Below are positions 45,098 to 56,051 of a stretch of 64,000 nt of DNA, piece by piece. The notes beneath the pieces were generated by a model. That model worked only from the letters and a program-made list of their open reading frames with translations. It had not been told where the DNA came from and did no database searches. A program made the translations under genes and the position numbers. Source of the stretch: Batillaria attramentaria (taxonomy: Eukaryota; Mollusca; Gastropoda; Batillariidae); the NCBI GenBank assembly GCA_018292915.2, contig JACVVK020000295.1, positions 1-64,000 on the forward strand, written 5' to 3'. Every line of letters begins with the position of its first letter. The stretch's first letter is position 1.

Positions 45098-48000
45098 ATG
45101 CCGTTCAAGCCACCAGAACAGGCCAAGTGCCCCAAGTGCGGCAAGGCCGTGTACGCAGCCGAGGAGAAGGTAGCGGCGGGCGCCAAATGGCACAAGTTTT
45201 GCTTCAAGTGTGGTAAGCATTAACTCTTTCACCGCCATCCTACTCTGGCTGACTCAGTCCGTTCCTATTGACTACATCAGTGGTAGAAATATAAGCAGAC
45301 TACACCTGGTTTCTATTGTCTAAAGAGTTCTATACGTGAAACGTTTCAAGAAGTGCGGGCCTTCAGTTTTTGTCAGTCTCAACTGGCAAAAAACTTGGTA
45401 ACGCATAGTAACGCTGGGGTTTTAGGTTCGGAGCCGATCCAATTCAATTCAGGATAGCCGATCTAATTCAGTTCAGCCCAATTCAGTTCAACTCAGTTCA
45501 ATAAAAGTCGATGTTATTCCAGAAACCCCGTCAAGGATGGATGTATGTAAGCAGCATGATCGTAGATGGTAATACAGACTAGTCAGTCGGCAGATTCAGT
45601 CTGCACAGTTAGACATATATACTTCTACCCATGCAAAAGCAATCATGCTGACACATAAGAGTAATTCTGCACACTCAATCACGTCTGTGCACCGTACGCA
45701 CTGGTCGCTAATCAGCGAGTAAACAAACATACATTATCCAATATTTTAATACTTAGATTTTTAGACTACCATTTTAACATTAGCCGCATAATAGGGCGTT
45801 GGACTTTCCATGCTCCGGCCGTAAGTTCGAAACTCGGCTGGGGCCAAATATTTTTGCTGGCCTTTTTCTCATTGATATCACCCGCAATACGGGATGAAAA
45901 AGGGTGTTACACACCCAAACATCCGCCTATAGACTCGAGGTGGGGGCACGATACGCGACAGCTGTTGGCCGCAGTCCACGATGAATTCAAAGTTTGGGCT
46001 GGCCGTAAAAATCATACGGGGTCAGTATAACAACATTGCAAGTTTGCAGAGTTCTGAAATAGACTTTTGAAAGACCGGTCAGTGATCCGATAATATCAGC
46101 CGCGGCACAGCTTTTTGAACACAGAGGGACTGACCTAAATTTATTGTCCTTAAAGATCTAAGCTCCCAGCAAAAAGCTTTCAGAAGTGTGAAAAATTTTT
46201 TTACAGAGTCGACCGTACAAGCACAGTCAACTCTGTCACAGTTGGAGATTTTTTAGCGCTTCGGGAACCCTTGTAAAACCAGAGCACGAGTTTGCCGTGG
46301 CATTATTTCGCTTTTGGTCAGTGAGCGAGACACATCGCTACAGTGCCCAGCGTCGGGATGTTGAGTGCTGCACGATCTTTCTCGCTCAGTGTCAAAACGC
46401 GAACTGAGCTGTGAAATCAGGCTGCCCTTGGCTTTTGTTGGGGTTTCAGGGACGCTGAAAACTCTGCAACTGTGACAGAGTTGACTCTGCTTGCACGGCC
46501 GACTCTGTAAAAAATTTTCACACTTCGGAAAGCTTTTTGTTGGGAGCTTAGATCTTTAAGAAGGCTTCTTTAATAATCTGTGATGTGGTCTGTGCAGGCC
46601 TGTGTAACAAGATGCTGGAGAGTACGAATGTGGCCGAGCATGAGGGCAACCTGTACTGCAAGAGTTGCCATGGCCGCAAGTTCGGACCCAAGGGATACGG
46701 CTTCGGAGGCGGCGCAGGCGCACTTGGCATGGACAAGGGAGAGCGCTTCGGCAACAAGGAGTGTGAGATGGAGTAAGTTCCCTTCTTTCGCAGTTTAAAT
46801 CAGTTGCAGAACAACGGTCAGGTCTGTGGCATGCGGTTAGATCAGTGATGTTTTCTCAGGCCATGAACAATGTGTTATCAGTGGTGAGTAACATGTTCAC
46901 TGAGGTGAGTATAACGTGTGTTCAAGTGAGCAACAAGTGCTCGAGTCATCAACATAAGATCATGTCCAAGTCACTGTGACATACATACGGTCAGTTTAAT
47001 AACTTAAATTTGCGCAGGTTCGTAACATGTGCTCACGAACAGTATGTTTTTGTTCAGTTGTATGAGCCGACATAGGTCTATAACATGTGCAAGGGCCATT
47101 AACATGTTAAGGCCAGTAACACCAAGGTCAATATTTATAGGCAGGAACGGATTAGAGGAATATCAGTGAGTCAGTATTAACCTCACCTCTTCTTGGTGTG
47201 AATTTCCAGTGTGAAGACAGGTACGAGAACTTTCACAACGTTTTCAATAACTATCGTGAGTTTCCAAAACCACACGCAATGTACCGCTTGATTCCCTCAG
47301 TCGCAACGCACAGAAGGGTTAAAATTCATTCTTTTGCTTGCCTTTAATTGTGGCCACATTCATGATAATAGATACACAGACATGCGTGTAAGATTTTCAG
47401 TTGACATATGGTGGTGTAGATAACTTGGCGGATGAATGGTGAACTTGACGTATAAGAACAGAATATGACTTGTTTTCAGCACCAAGCCGAAGGATGCCGC
47501 CGTTGGAGCCGGAAGTGGTGGTGGCGGTGGCGGGACCGGCCCCAAGTGCCCGCGCTGCGGCAAGACTGTGTATGATGCTGAACGTGCTATCGGCGTCAAC
47601 ACGGTATAACTATGTCTTTTGTTTGTCTTTTTATTCAATTCTTCTGGCTTTTTTAAAAGTGAAGTATAGGCACACTAGAAACTACGAAATACAAGCAAAA
47701 ACCTAAAATAACATCACATTCACCATCATCATCGTTCTTGTTTTCATCATCATCATCATCTGTTTGATACACCATTGAACACCTGATGTCCATAGTTCCA
47801 TCCTGTTGTTTGTTGTTGTTTATTGTCATATAGTCTAATTCACACAAAAAAGTTAATATTGTCTCGCACATCATTGAACACATGGTATCTATAGTTCCAT
47901 CTTGTTGGTTGTTGTTGTTTGTTGTTGTTTATTGTCATATAGTCTAATTCACACAAAAAAGTTAATATTGTCTCGCACATCATTGAACACATGGTATCTA

Positions 48001-49890
48001 TAGTTCCATCTTGTTGGTTGTTGTTGTTTGTTGTTGTTTATTGTCATATAGTCTAATTCACACAAAAAAGTTAATATTGTCTCGCACATCATTGAACACA
48101 TGATATCTATAGTTCCATCTTGTTGTTGTTGTTGTTTATTGTCATATAGTCTAATTCACACAAAAAAGTTAATATTGTCTCGCACATCATTGAACACTTG
48201 ATATCTGTAGTTCCATCCTGTTGGTTGTTGTTGTTGTTGTTGTTGTTGTTGTCGTCGTTTATTTTCATCTAATATAGTTCACAATAAAAGTTAATATTAA
48301 CTCGTCAATCGCAAAACTGAGAAACCAGGGGGAAAAAAAAAAACAAAAAATCACTCAACCGCAGCAGCGACACCGGCACTCACCACCAGTTTACGTTTCT
48401 GCTGCTCTTGTACGTATCTGACGTCAATGCTAAAGACATATCATGCGCCTAGCTTGATTGTCCAACACTGGTCAGCCGCAATACAATATATTTTCACCTG
48501 TTTGGATTTGCTATGCATATATAATTTGTGACCCTCCACCACGAAATGACTGAGTCGTCTTGTAACATGAACAAATAGCACAAGAAGACTCATTTCGTGG
48601 TGGAGGGTCACAATTTTACGTGTAGCTCACTGAGTCAAAGAGCCAGTCAACACTGACTGAGTCGGACTGTAAGCACCCGTCGGTGACAGCATCCCTATGG
48701 GGCTGAGACAACAACCATCTTTATCAGCTTTTAGATCTGGACTGAAAACGCACCTTTTTCAACAGGCTTTCAACTGATGTGTCTTTGTATTGTGTGATGT
48801 GTAATATGTACTGATTGACGTGTTTGTCTGTATAGTGTGAACGCGTATGAGTGATGTGTGTTAGCGCAATGAGTCACTGTATCTGAGAAGTGCGCTATAT
48901 AAATGAAATTTATTATTATTATTATTATCCCTAACTCTGTTGCAGCCTTGGCACAAGTCGTGTTTCAACTGCAAGGGGTGCAAGAAGTCGCTGGACTCCA
49001 CCACCATGGCCATGCACGAGGAAGAAGTGTACTGCAAGGGTAAGAAGAAGAAGAAGAAGAATTTGTTCAAAACTATCTTCCTTCATGGCACGCAGTTCTT
49101 TGTCGTCAACAAAGCTGAACATACATTTGCCGTGAAATGAGTAGTGATATGCTGGGGGGGGGGGGAGACGCATGCGCGCTAGGTGAGGTTATTTCGGGGT
49201 GCTCAAGTCAAGTCATGTCAAGTTTATTTTCCGACCCTCTAGGGGCACTGGAAAAAAAAAAAGATAGACAGACATATATACATCACAGCCACCTGTGTCA
49301 CAATTGTCACATACATGTTAACACTGCGCTCACAAAGGAACAGTACATGTACTAATAATACAAATACACAGATTTACCAAGTGCTGAAGCTATTTGAAGC
49401 TGCTTGCGCAAAGTCAAAAGTCGGGGAAAAAGCCGCAAAGTCGGTAGAGAAATAAAAATATGAACGCAATGTTTAACATATTTATCTGAGGCACAATATG
49501 TAGCGTACGTATTCCTTTCAAACAATTCCTCTCGACGCACGAACCAAGAGAACAGAAAAACTGTGTTTTGCAGCAGTCGTCGACAAACAAACAAACAAAC
49601 AAACAAACAAACAAACAAACAAACAAACAAACAAATTTCTGCAGAAATACAATACTTTGAAGGGTTAGTTAGTTAGTTAGTTAGTTAGGGCTTAACGCCG
49701 CGCAAGCAATAAAGACTAATTCCCTGCTAAACTCAGAAGGGAAAATGCGATCACCGGATGTTAATTCTCTCTCTGATGGTAAACTCTTGTCTTGTTTTTG
49801 CGTGTGTCCCTCCTAGGATGCTACGGGAAAAACTTCGGACCCTCAGGATATGGCTTCGGTCAGGGTGCTGGCACACTGAGCATGGGATGA
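45098..49890 (+). CDS. CSRP: Cysteine- and glycine-rich (muscle LIM) protein, complete, 5 exons
   Basis: Two-LIM proteins of this family bind alpha-actinin and zyxin, cross-link actin and act in muscle Z-discs and the nucleus (family knowledge). Exons: 45098-45212, 46598-46772, 47480-47603, 48946-49039, 49817-49890. All borders are GT/AG and all phases fit, giving 193 residues, the usual CSRP length. LIM1 ligands are C11, C14, H32, C35, C38, C41, C59, C62. LIM2 ligands are C120, C123, H141, C144, C147, C150, C168, C171. Each LIM is followed by the family glycine-rich tail ([11 protein letters not shown] at 65-75, [11 protein letters not shown] at 174-184). A six-glycine run at 110-115 lies in the linker. 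The ATG follows AAGCAGG; an acceptor at 45077 suggests a 5-prime UTR intron. Which of CSRP1-3 is orthologous cannot be told; in invertebrates this is usually called Mlp. Confidence 0.95.
45785..45928 (+). mobile_element. SINE family A, degenerate copy
   Basis: GGGCGTTGGACTTTCCATGC and CTCGGCTGGGGCCAAATATT match the family head and core; the tail is diverged (ACACACCCAAACATC). It lies in intron 1 of the LIM gene, in the sense direction. Confidence 0.75.
46154..46555. mobile_element. Long-TIR element at a TTAA target
   Basis: The ends AGATCTAAGCTCCCAGCAAA and the complement AGATCTAAGCTCCCAACAAA start TIRs of about 95 bp, with further matches at AGAGTCGRCCGT and GTCAACTCTGTCACAGTTG. TTAA is on both sides (46150-46153 and 46556-46559), as in piggyBac or Kolobok elements. 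It ends about 40 bases before exon 2 of the LIM gene. Confidence 0.85.
47760..48300 (+). repeat. Minisatellite, unit about 100-110 bp, in LIM gene intron 3
   Basis: Five units, each with CATTGAACAC, TATCTATAGTTCCATCTTG, a variable (TTG)n run, TATTGTCATATAGTCTAATT and CACACAAAAAAGTTAATATT. The anchors fall near 47772, 47873, 47983, 48093 and 48189. Length differences come mostly from the TTG run. Confidence 0.9.
48527..48612. repeat. Foldback hairpin element (TGTGACCCTCCACC arms)
   Basis: The arms TGTGACCCTCCACCACGAAA and TTTCGTGGTGGAGGGTCACA are perfect complements, with further pairing through TGA..TGAGTC/GACTCA and CTTGT/ACAAG. The loop is about 15 bases. The ends resemble those of the MITE at 25774-26026. 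Confidence 0.88.
48690..48930 (+). mobile_element. LINE 3-prime tail, sense, beside LIM gene exon 4
   Basis: Encodes the ORF2-end signature [20 protein letters not shown] then LFQQAFN and a stop, followed by a TGTGTAATATGT-rich UTR, AGTGCGCTATATAAATG and (ATT)n. It ends about 16 bases before the acceptor of exon 48946-49039. The same tail is found at 59060-59350. Confidence 0.85.
49589..49735. repeat. (CAAA)n, then GTTAGTTAG...GGCTTAACGCC repeat
   Basis: About 11 CAAA units at 49589-49634, then at 49660-49735 a (GTTA)n run with GGGCTTAACGCCGCGCAAG and AAAGACTAATTCCCTGCTAA. The latter is the same dispersed repeat as at 3195-3262. Confidence 0.8.
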
Positions 49891-50346
49891 AACGGAAATG
49901 TAGCGGACGTCTCAAACAGACGCCTCGTTTGATTGGTCCGCCCAGTTTGACGGAACTACGTCATCATTGCCGGACCAAATGTCAATGTTATCATCACTTC
50001 TTGGCCTGTTTCACGCTTTCTCTGTGCTTGTAATCTTTTCGCACGGCCGCAGAACGGAAAGTTTTATACTATGTTATATACACGATTGCGCACGAATTGA
50101 GAAAAAAAATCTAATTACTCAAATGCTGTTGATAACGTGGCGAGGTGTAGGCGTAAGCTATTGCCGGCAAGGCAGTGACATGCAATCTGATTTTAATATG
50201 CCCGATAGATACCTATACTAATGTGAATGAGTATGTCCATACAGGACGAGGTTAAATGAACAATTAAATACGAGAGCAAGAGAAACGAGGGAAATGGAAG
50301 TCGTACAAAATGCGATATGAAACGACGAAACACTGATAAGAAGACA

Positions 50347-50352
50347 ATAAAT
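50347..50352 (+). terminator. Candidate polyadenylation signal of the LIM gene
   Basis: First AATAAA downstream of the stop codon, in an AATAAATAAATAAATAAAAT cluster about 460 bases after it. The implied 3-prime UTR is 49891 to about 50375. Confidence 0.45.
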
Positions 50353-50379
50353 AAATAAATAAAATAAAATAAATGGTAC

Positions 50380-51560
50380 TTTGGAGCGATATTTAAAAAT
50401 CGCGCAGGGAAAAGGACAGAAACGAACTCGAAGCCCGCTGAAACCGCCCAATACTGGTTTTTATATCTAAAAACGGTAACGGAGAGGGAAAAGGAAACTG
50501 GAAGGAAAGAGGAAGTAAGAGAGGAGGGAGGTGAAAGAGAGTTCTCGCCCTTTGCTGAACCAGATCAGTTGGCGACTCTACCAAAATCTAAATGGAAAAG
50601 ACGACGTCGGCTGACGAAGAGGAAAATCAGTCTTCAAGCCGGCAGACGACGGAAAAGGTAGAAATACTTCTCTGTATTTCTCTGTGAATAGCATGTCCCT
50701 GGGTGAACTGAATCCCTCGAGTTTCTCAAATCCATAGCTGAACAAAATGGACATCCTGTAAACAAAAGCGTGCGGTTCTGTAGCCAACTTAGCTTTCCCC
50801 CCTCCCATTTTAGCCATTCAGGACCTTCTCCTTTGTCTGCATTCACTTCCCTTTCAATCACTGAGTCTCTGCATGCAGCTGAATGTAAATGCAGTAGATA
50901 ATCAGTCACTGTCAGTCGTGATCGCCGTCACTGCATGTACTGATCCAACAGAAGACAGTTACAGACACCAGCAAACAAAAAACCTTGACGAAACACAAAT
51001 CCTCAGAGAATGTTGACATAGGCGGGAAAGTATTGGTGATGGAGTAGACTATTTGTACTCATGCAGTAACTTACCAGGTTATGGACCATGCGCTATTTCG
51101 GTACGCGTATGTAGAAGGTTGCCCCTAGGATCGTAAACCCGTTCAGTCGTGCTTGGCTGACACACGGAACGTAGGGATGCACCCCAACAACCTATTGTAC
51201 ATTTATCAGTTACTAATCGCGACGATTCCAAAAGAAAACGAAAGCCGTGTTGAAACATGCATACAACGAGCACATGATTAAGTTCTTCACCTGAGATCTC
51301 TGCATTTACATTCTTCAGCTTTCATCGCACTGTTGTCATTAAAAAAAATCCAGTTATCAGCTCCATTTTTACCTGAGGTGTAACACAGTTATAAACGTTC
51401 CCGTTTGTTTGCCGGCCCAGCATGCATCTACCTGTGGACACAGTCAAGTTGTCGTAGACGTACACTATTTTGTCGTGTGCCTTTGCCGCCCGTCTGACCG
51501 CCCTTAATAATAGATTCTTACCATCAGTTGTAAGTAAACTTGACAAAACGTGCTCTGGAG
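50380..51560. other. Intergenic; no gene recognised
   Basis: Unique-looking sequence without recognised exons or repeats beyond short purine-rich stretches. Confidence 0.4.
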
Positions 51561-51569
51561 TTGTGTTAT

Positions 51570-51779
<210 letters not shown>

Positions 51780-52559
51780 GATCTTTGGCAAATGAATAGT
51801 AGAAAGCAAATCTCAGCGGAAGGTTGGATGGTTTGTTATTTGAAGTTTATCGTTGGTACAACCTGACACAAATGGGAAACAATGATTACTCAGTCCCGCT
51901 GGTAGGCTTAACTCAAACCGACTCGCCCCACGGACCGAGAGAGCTGTGAACTAACCTACGGATCCTCTGGCTATCGTTAACTTTCATCGAAAGAAGTGCA
52001 TGAGGCAGTTATACTAGTTGGATCAAACAGAACCTCTCTGCAGCGACGTACAAAAACAAAAACAAAAAAAAAAAAAAAACAAACAAACAACTACTACCAC
52101 AACAAACTTGCAAAGGAAGGAGAACACTAACTACTGGGGAAGATGCCCGTACACTGACTAATGAAAGCGAAGCATAACTATACTTAAACGGTCATGCAAG
52201 AGCCAGAGAGAGAGAGAACGGAGAGAGAGAGGCAGGCGCATAAAAATTCAAATGCACTTTATTCATCCCGAAACGGGCAGTTAAGATTAAGAAAAGCGGA
52301 AAAAGTTGGCGCATGGTAACAACAGAACCATTATTTTCTCAGCGGGTTTGATTCACACGTTTACTGGGTAGGAATTATCCCTTTCCAAACAACACCATTA
52401 CAAATACATGTACTCAGGACACAAGGGAAGTCAGCGGTCCTCTATTTCTTGCACCACCCAAATAGTGTTGTTTCCCTTGGCAGACATGCTCGCATCGATA
52501 CGTATCAGACAGCGGACCGTACAGGGGTTAACTCGGATGCATTTTGTAGTCACCACAAG

Positions 52560-52592
52560 ACTGCGCTTTAAAAAAGACCAAACACGCGCTCG

Positions 52593-52657
<65 letters not shown>

Positions 52658-53180
52658 GTGACACACAATGACACAGAGAGAGCGAAAAATCATCTTGCAG
52701 CGTTTGATTTTTTCAACATGAGTTGCTTTCACTGACTGGACTGAACTGACATTCTTCAGGTCGAATCGGGTCGGAGTAAAATCAGAATAAACACTAGGTC
52801 CTCATTGAATGAACTGGTACAGCTGCTAAATGACAGTTTCTTGCAACAAGAAGCTGCGACTGAACGCTAACTTTTTTTTTGGGGGGGGGGGGGGGGGGTA
52901 GAATCCATTGGCTGTTGTCCACAGAACAGACTGCTTACTCAAGACTGAGATCCAATCGTTCGCCGAAATCTAAATTTCAGTCTCTAATGCAAAATGGTTT
53001 GAGTGCAAGTCTGGTGTTTTTCTCAATGATGGTTTCAATTGCAACATGGAATATGTTTTTCCTCGGGGACTACTGATCTGCTATAACATTATCTCGATTC
53101 TCCTAACCGTCTGAACACGTACGTTTCTGTGGTTCAGTCGTCCGCAACGTCAGTCAGTGTGGACTGAGGTCGATGACTGA
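52560..53180. repeat. (CA)n and poly-G tracts in intergenic DNA
   Basis: (CA)n of about 31 units at 52594-52656 and a G run of about 18 bases at 52880-52898. No gene was recognised from 51800 to 53180. Confidence 0.9.
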
Positions 53181-53188
53181 TTGGCAGG

Positions 53189-53334
53189 GTGGGTGGGTGG
53201 GTGTTTGGGAGTTTAACGTCCTTTTCCACCACATAGGGTGATATCAAAGACGGAGCAACGATGAAAAAGCCAGCACAAATATTTGGCCCCAGCCGGGATC
53301 GAACTCACGACCCGAGCATTAGAAGTCCAACGGC
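53189..53334 (-). mobile_element. SINE family A, head-truncated
   Basis: Tail and core as in other copies. The head stops after the complement of CGTTGGACTTCTAATGCTCG, so the tRNA 5-prime part is missing. Confidence 0.85.
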
Positions 53335-53490
53335 AGGGTTTCTATGACTGACGCTTCAGAGTCATCATCGCGAGGAGAGAGCTAACTGGGATAGCGCTGA
53401 CTCCGTCCCCAGGTTGTAGATGGGATGCGATTGCCAGACAGCTGATTCTTGCTGCATCAGGTGGCGAGTTTCCCCTGACGAGAGGGGAGT

Positions 53491-53652
53491 CCGGGTGGCC
53501 GAATGATAGAGCGTTGGACTTCTAATGCTCGGGTCGTGAGTTCGATCCCGGCTGGGGTCAAATATTTGTGCTGGCTTTTTCAACGTTGCCCCGTCTTTGA
53601 TATCACCCGTATTTGGTGAAAAATGACGTTAAACCCCCAAACACCCACCCAC
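53491..53652 (+). mobile_element. SINE family A, full head
   Basis: GTCCGGGTGGCCGAATGATA head, TGAGTTCGATCCCGGCTGG B-box region, CAAATATTTGTGCTGGC core, and CGTTAAACCCCCAAACACCC tail. With the copy at 53189-53334 it forms a head-to-head inverted pair about 155 bases apart. Confidence 0.88.
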
Positions 53653-53970
53653 CCTTCCCCTGACGAGTAACAGCAGCTGGTGGTTTCCAGCAACAGTGTG
53701 CTGGTGTTCAGTCGCCTCACTGAGTCCTAACGTGTTCACCAGTGAGTGAGCAGCTCTCCCTGTACCTTGGACTCGGACCACGTGATGATCATGTCAGCAT
53801 GGAGCTTGACCAACGTCCCCTCTACACGTCTCTCCCTTCTCCGCTTCAACGGAACCACCTCTCCACCAGCACGCTCAGCGTGTGAAGGAACGGGTTGGTG
53901 GCTGAGCATCCCGGTACCGGGTCCGCGCGTCTCTTTGTCCCTGTGACGAGTACGGACGACGCCCAGAACG

Positions 53971-54458
53971 GGCTAACCGAGACCGAGACCGAGCCGAGCC
54001 AAGACGGTGTTACCTAAGAAGGAAAAAAACAAAAATACTCGGTGACAAGGGAAGTGGACAGTAGCGAACAACTTTGAGGTCCCCGTGTTATTTCACAGTG
54101 TGCACAGAAGCGGTGAAAACTGTTGTATTCACCAGCACAGTACATTTTCAGCCTGTTTAGAGATTATCACAACAAGCACGCATATTTCGTGGGAGATATC
54201 AAAGCTGCCAGGAAAAATGCAGGCATGCTGCGGGCCTGTGTACGCACGGGAGACAACTATGCAGGCAATAATCTCAAAGCAGGCTGAAAATGTAGTGCAC
54301 AGTAGAGAGATTATTGTCTGCATGAGTTGTCTCTCTTGCATGCATAGAACCACAGTGAGCATGCATTTTTCATGGCAACTCTGTGCTCTGCCACGAAAAA
54401 TGCAAGCTTGGCGCGACTTCTTACGTGTTGGTTGTCTCGGCTCAGGTCTCGGTTAGCC
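53971..54458. mobile_element. MITE with GGCTAACCGAGACC termini and internal inverted repeats
   Basis: The left end GGCTAACCGAGACCGAGACC and the complement of the right end GGCTAACCGAGACCTGAGCC match. Internal arms CATTTTCAGCCTG (near 54144) and CAGGCTGAAAATG (near 54280) pair, as do GCATTTTTC-type motifs near 54215 and 54365. No ORF of note. Confidence 0.7.
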
Positions 54459-55176
54459 TGTTGCACGTCACTGAGTACAGACAGAGGCTGTCGTCAGTGA
54501 AGCCGATTGGACAGAGCTGTGGTAGTCTCGGAAAAAATACACGGATATGATGTTGATCTACGAACCAATACCGAAATCTTGTAGAGAGTATCTACAGGCC
54601 TGACGCTGCCCACATTGTACCCCCACACACAAAACCACGAAATTGCCACGTCTGGGAACAGGCGACAAGGCGCGTAACTCTTGCGAGCGTAAAGGGACGT
54701 CTGCGACGGATATGGGAGACAAGCCGCAAACATAATAAGGGGCGCAACTCCTGGGGGCGGACGGTGACCTTTAGCACAGTTCTTGGGGGCAGACGTGCTT
54801 CATAATCAATACCACGCCTTTCAAGTATCCATTAACACCGACAGACCTCCGCTTGGGTGCCAAAGGGGCACAATTTCGGCGCAGTTCTGCCCCCTGGTGA
54901 GGAGAAAACAAGACGAAGCTTAGTCTCCCGTCCATAAGCAATTATAAGCAATCAGCAAGACCGGAGACGTCAGCTGTTTGTATAATCGTTTTACTGGCTT
55001 GTACGGAACGACCGTAGTTAAAAATTAAATTAAACTTTGATGGGTTTCCGAAAATAGGAGAGAGGGATTGATCGTCTGAATATTACGCTCTGTGGTAAAC
55101 AAGAATAGAACGGACTCAAGGTAATCTCGACGTTTAGGAAAAAAAAAAACCCCAAACAAACAACAACAACAACAAC

Positions 55177-55182
<6 letters not shown>

Positions 55183-55254
<72 letters not shown>
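55183..55254. repeat. (CA)n microsatellite
   Basis: About 36 CA units following an (AAC)n stretch. Confidence 0.97.
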
Positions 55255-55260
<6 letters not shown>

Positions 55261-55270
55261 CTTATAGATG

Positions 55271-55408
55271 AGGGTGGGTGGGTGTTTGGGAGTTTTACGT
55301 TCTTTTCCACCACGTATGGGTGATATCAAAGACGGGGCAACGAGACAAAAGCTTGGCCAGCACAAATTTGTGGCCCCAGCCGGGCATTGAACTCACGACT
55401 CAAGCATC
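55271..55408 (-). mobile_element. SINE family A, partial
   Basis: Tail, TGATATCAAAGACGGGGCAA and CCCCAGCCGGGCATTGAACT present; the head is cut after the CGACTCAAGCAT region. Confidence 0.8.
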
Positions 55409-55600
55409 ATCTGATGAGGCATGATAATTATATTTGAAAGAAGATGCAGGTTTTGTAGATAATCTAGATATAATCTTTTAGAACAAAAACTGCTCTTTCA
55501 AGCTGTGCGACAGAGAAAGATATACACAAAAACCTAGATTGTGAAAGAGATAAGCAGAAGACAAGTGGTGCCAAATACCTGAACGAACATACGTACACTG

Positions 55601-55601
<1 letters not shown>

Positions 55602-55671
<70 letters not shown>

Positions 55672-55695
55672 CTCTCTCTCTCTCTCTCTCTCTCA

Positions 55696-55746
<51 letters not shown>
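55602..55746. repeat. (CA)n(TC)n(CA)n compound microsatellite
   Basis: Two long CA runs separated by a CT run and CGCGCA. Confidence 0.97.
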
Positions 55747-55751
<5 letters not shown>

Positions 55752-56051
55752 TTTGGTGGATTTTTCTTTTATTAATTAAAAACTGTAATGAATAAAAGAC
55801 GAAGGCTCCTGCAAACCGAGCGACACTGAATGCATACATGCGGTTAGTAGTATTTCACCTGTGCACAAACACTTTGCTATCAAAACATTGCACGAGCTTA
55901 TAATTTACGCAGCGCACTACGTTATATCACTTTCATGGCCGACAACGCTTGAACTTGGTACATAATACGGTTAATTACATATAGATTATCCCAACAGTCA
56001 TGTGTGAAGATTTGGGCACTGATGTACGTCATTCAGAATTTATTACGTCAT

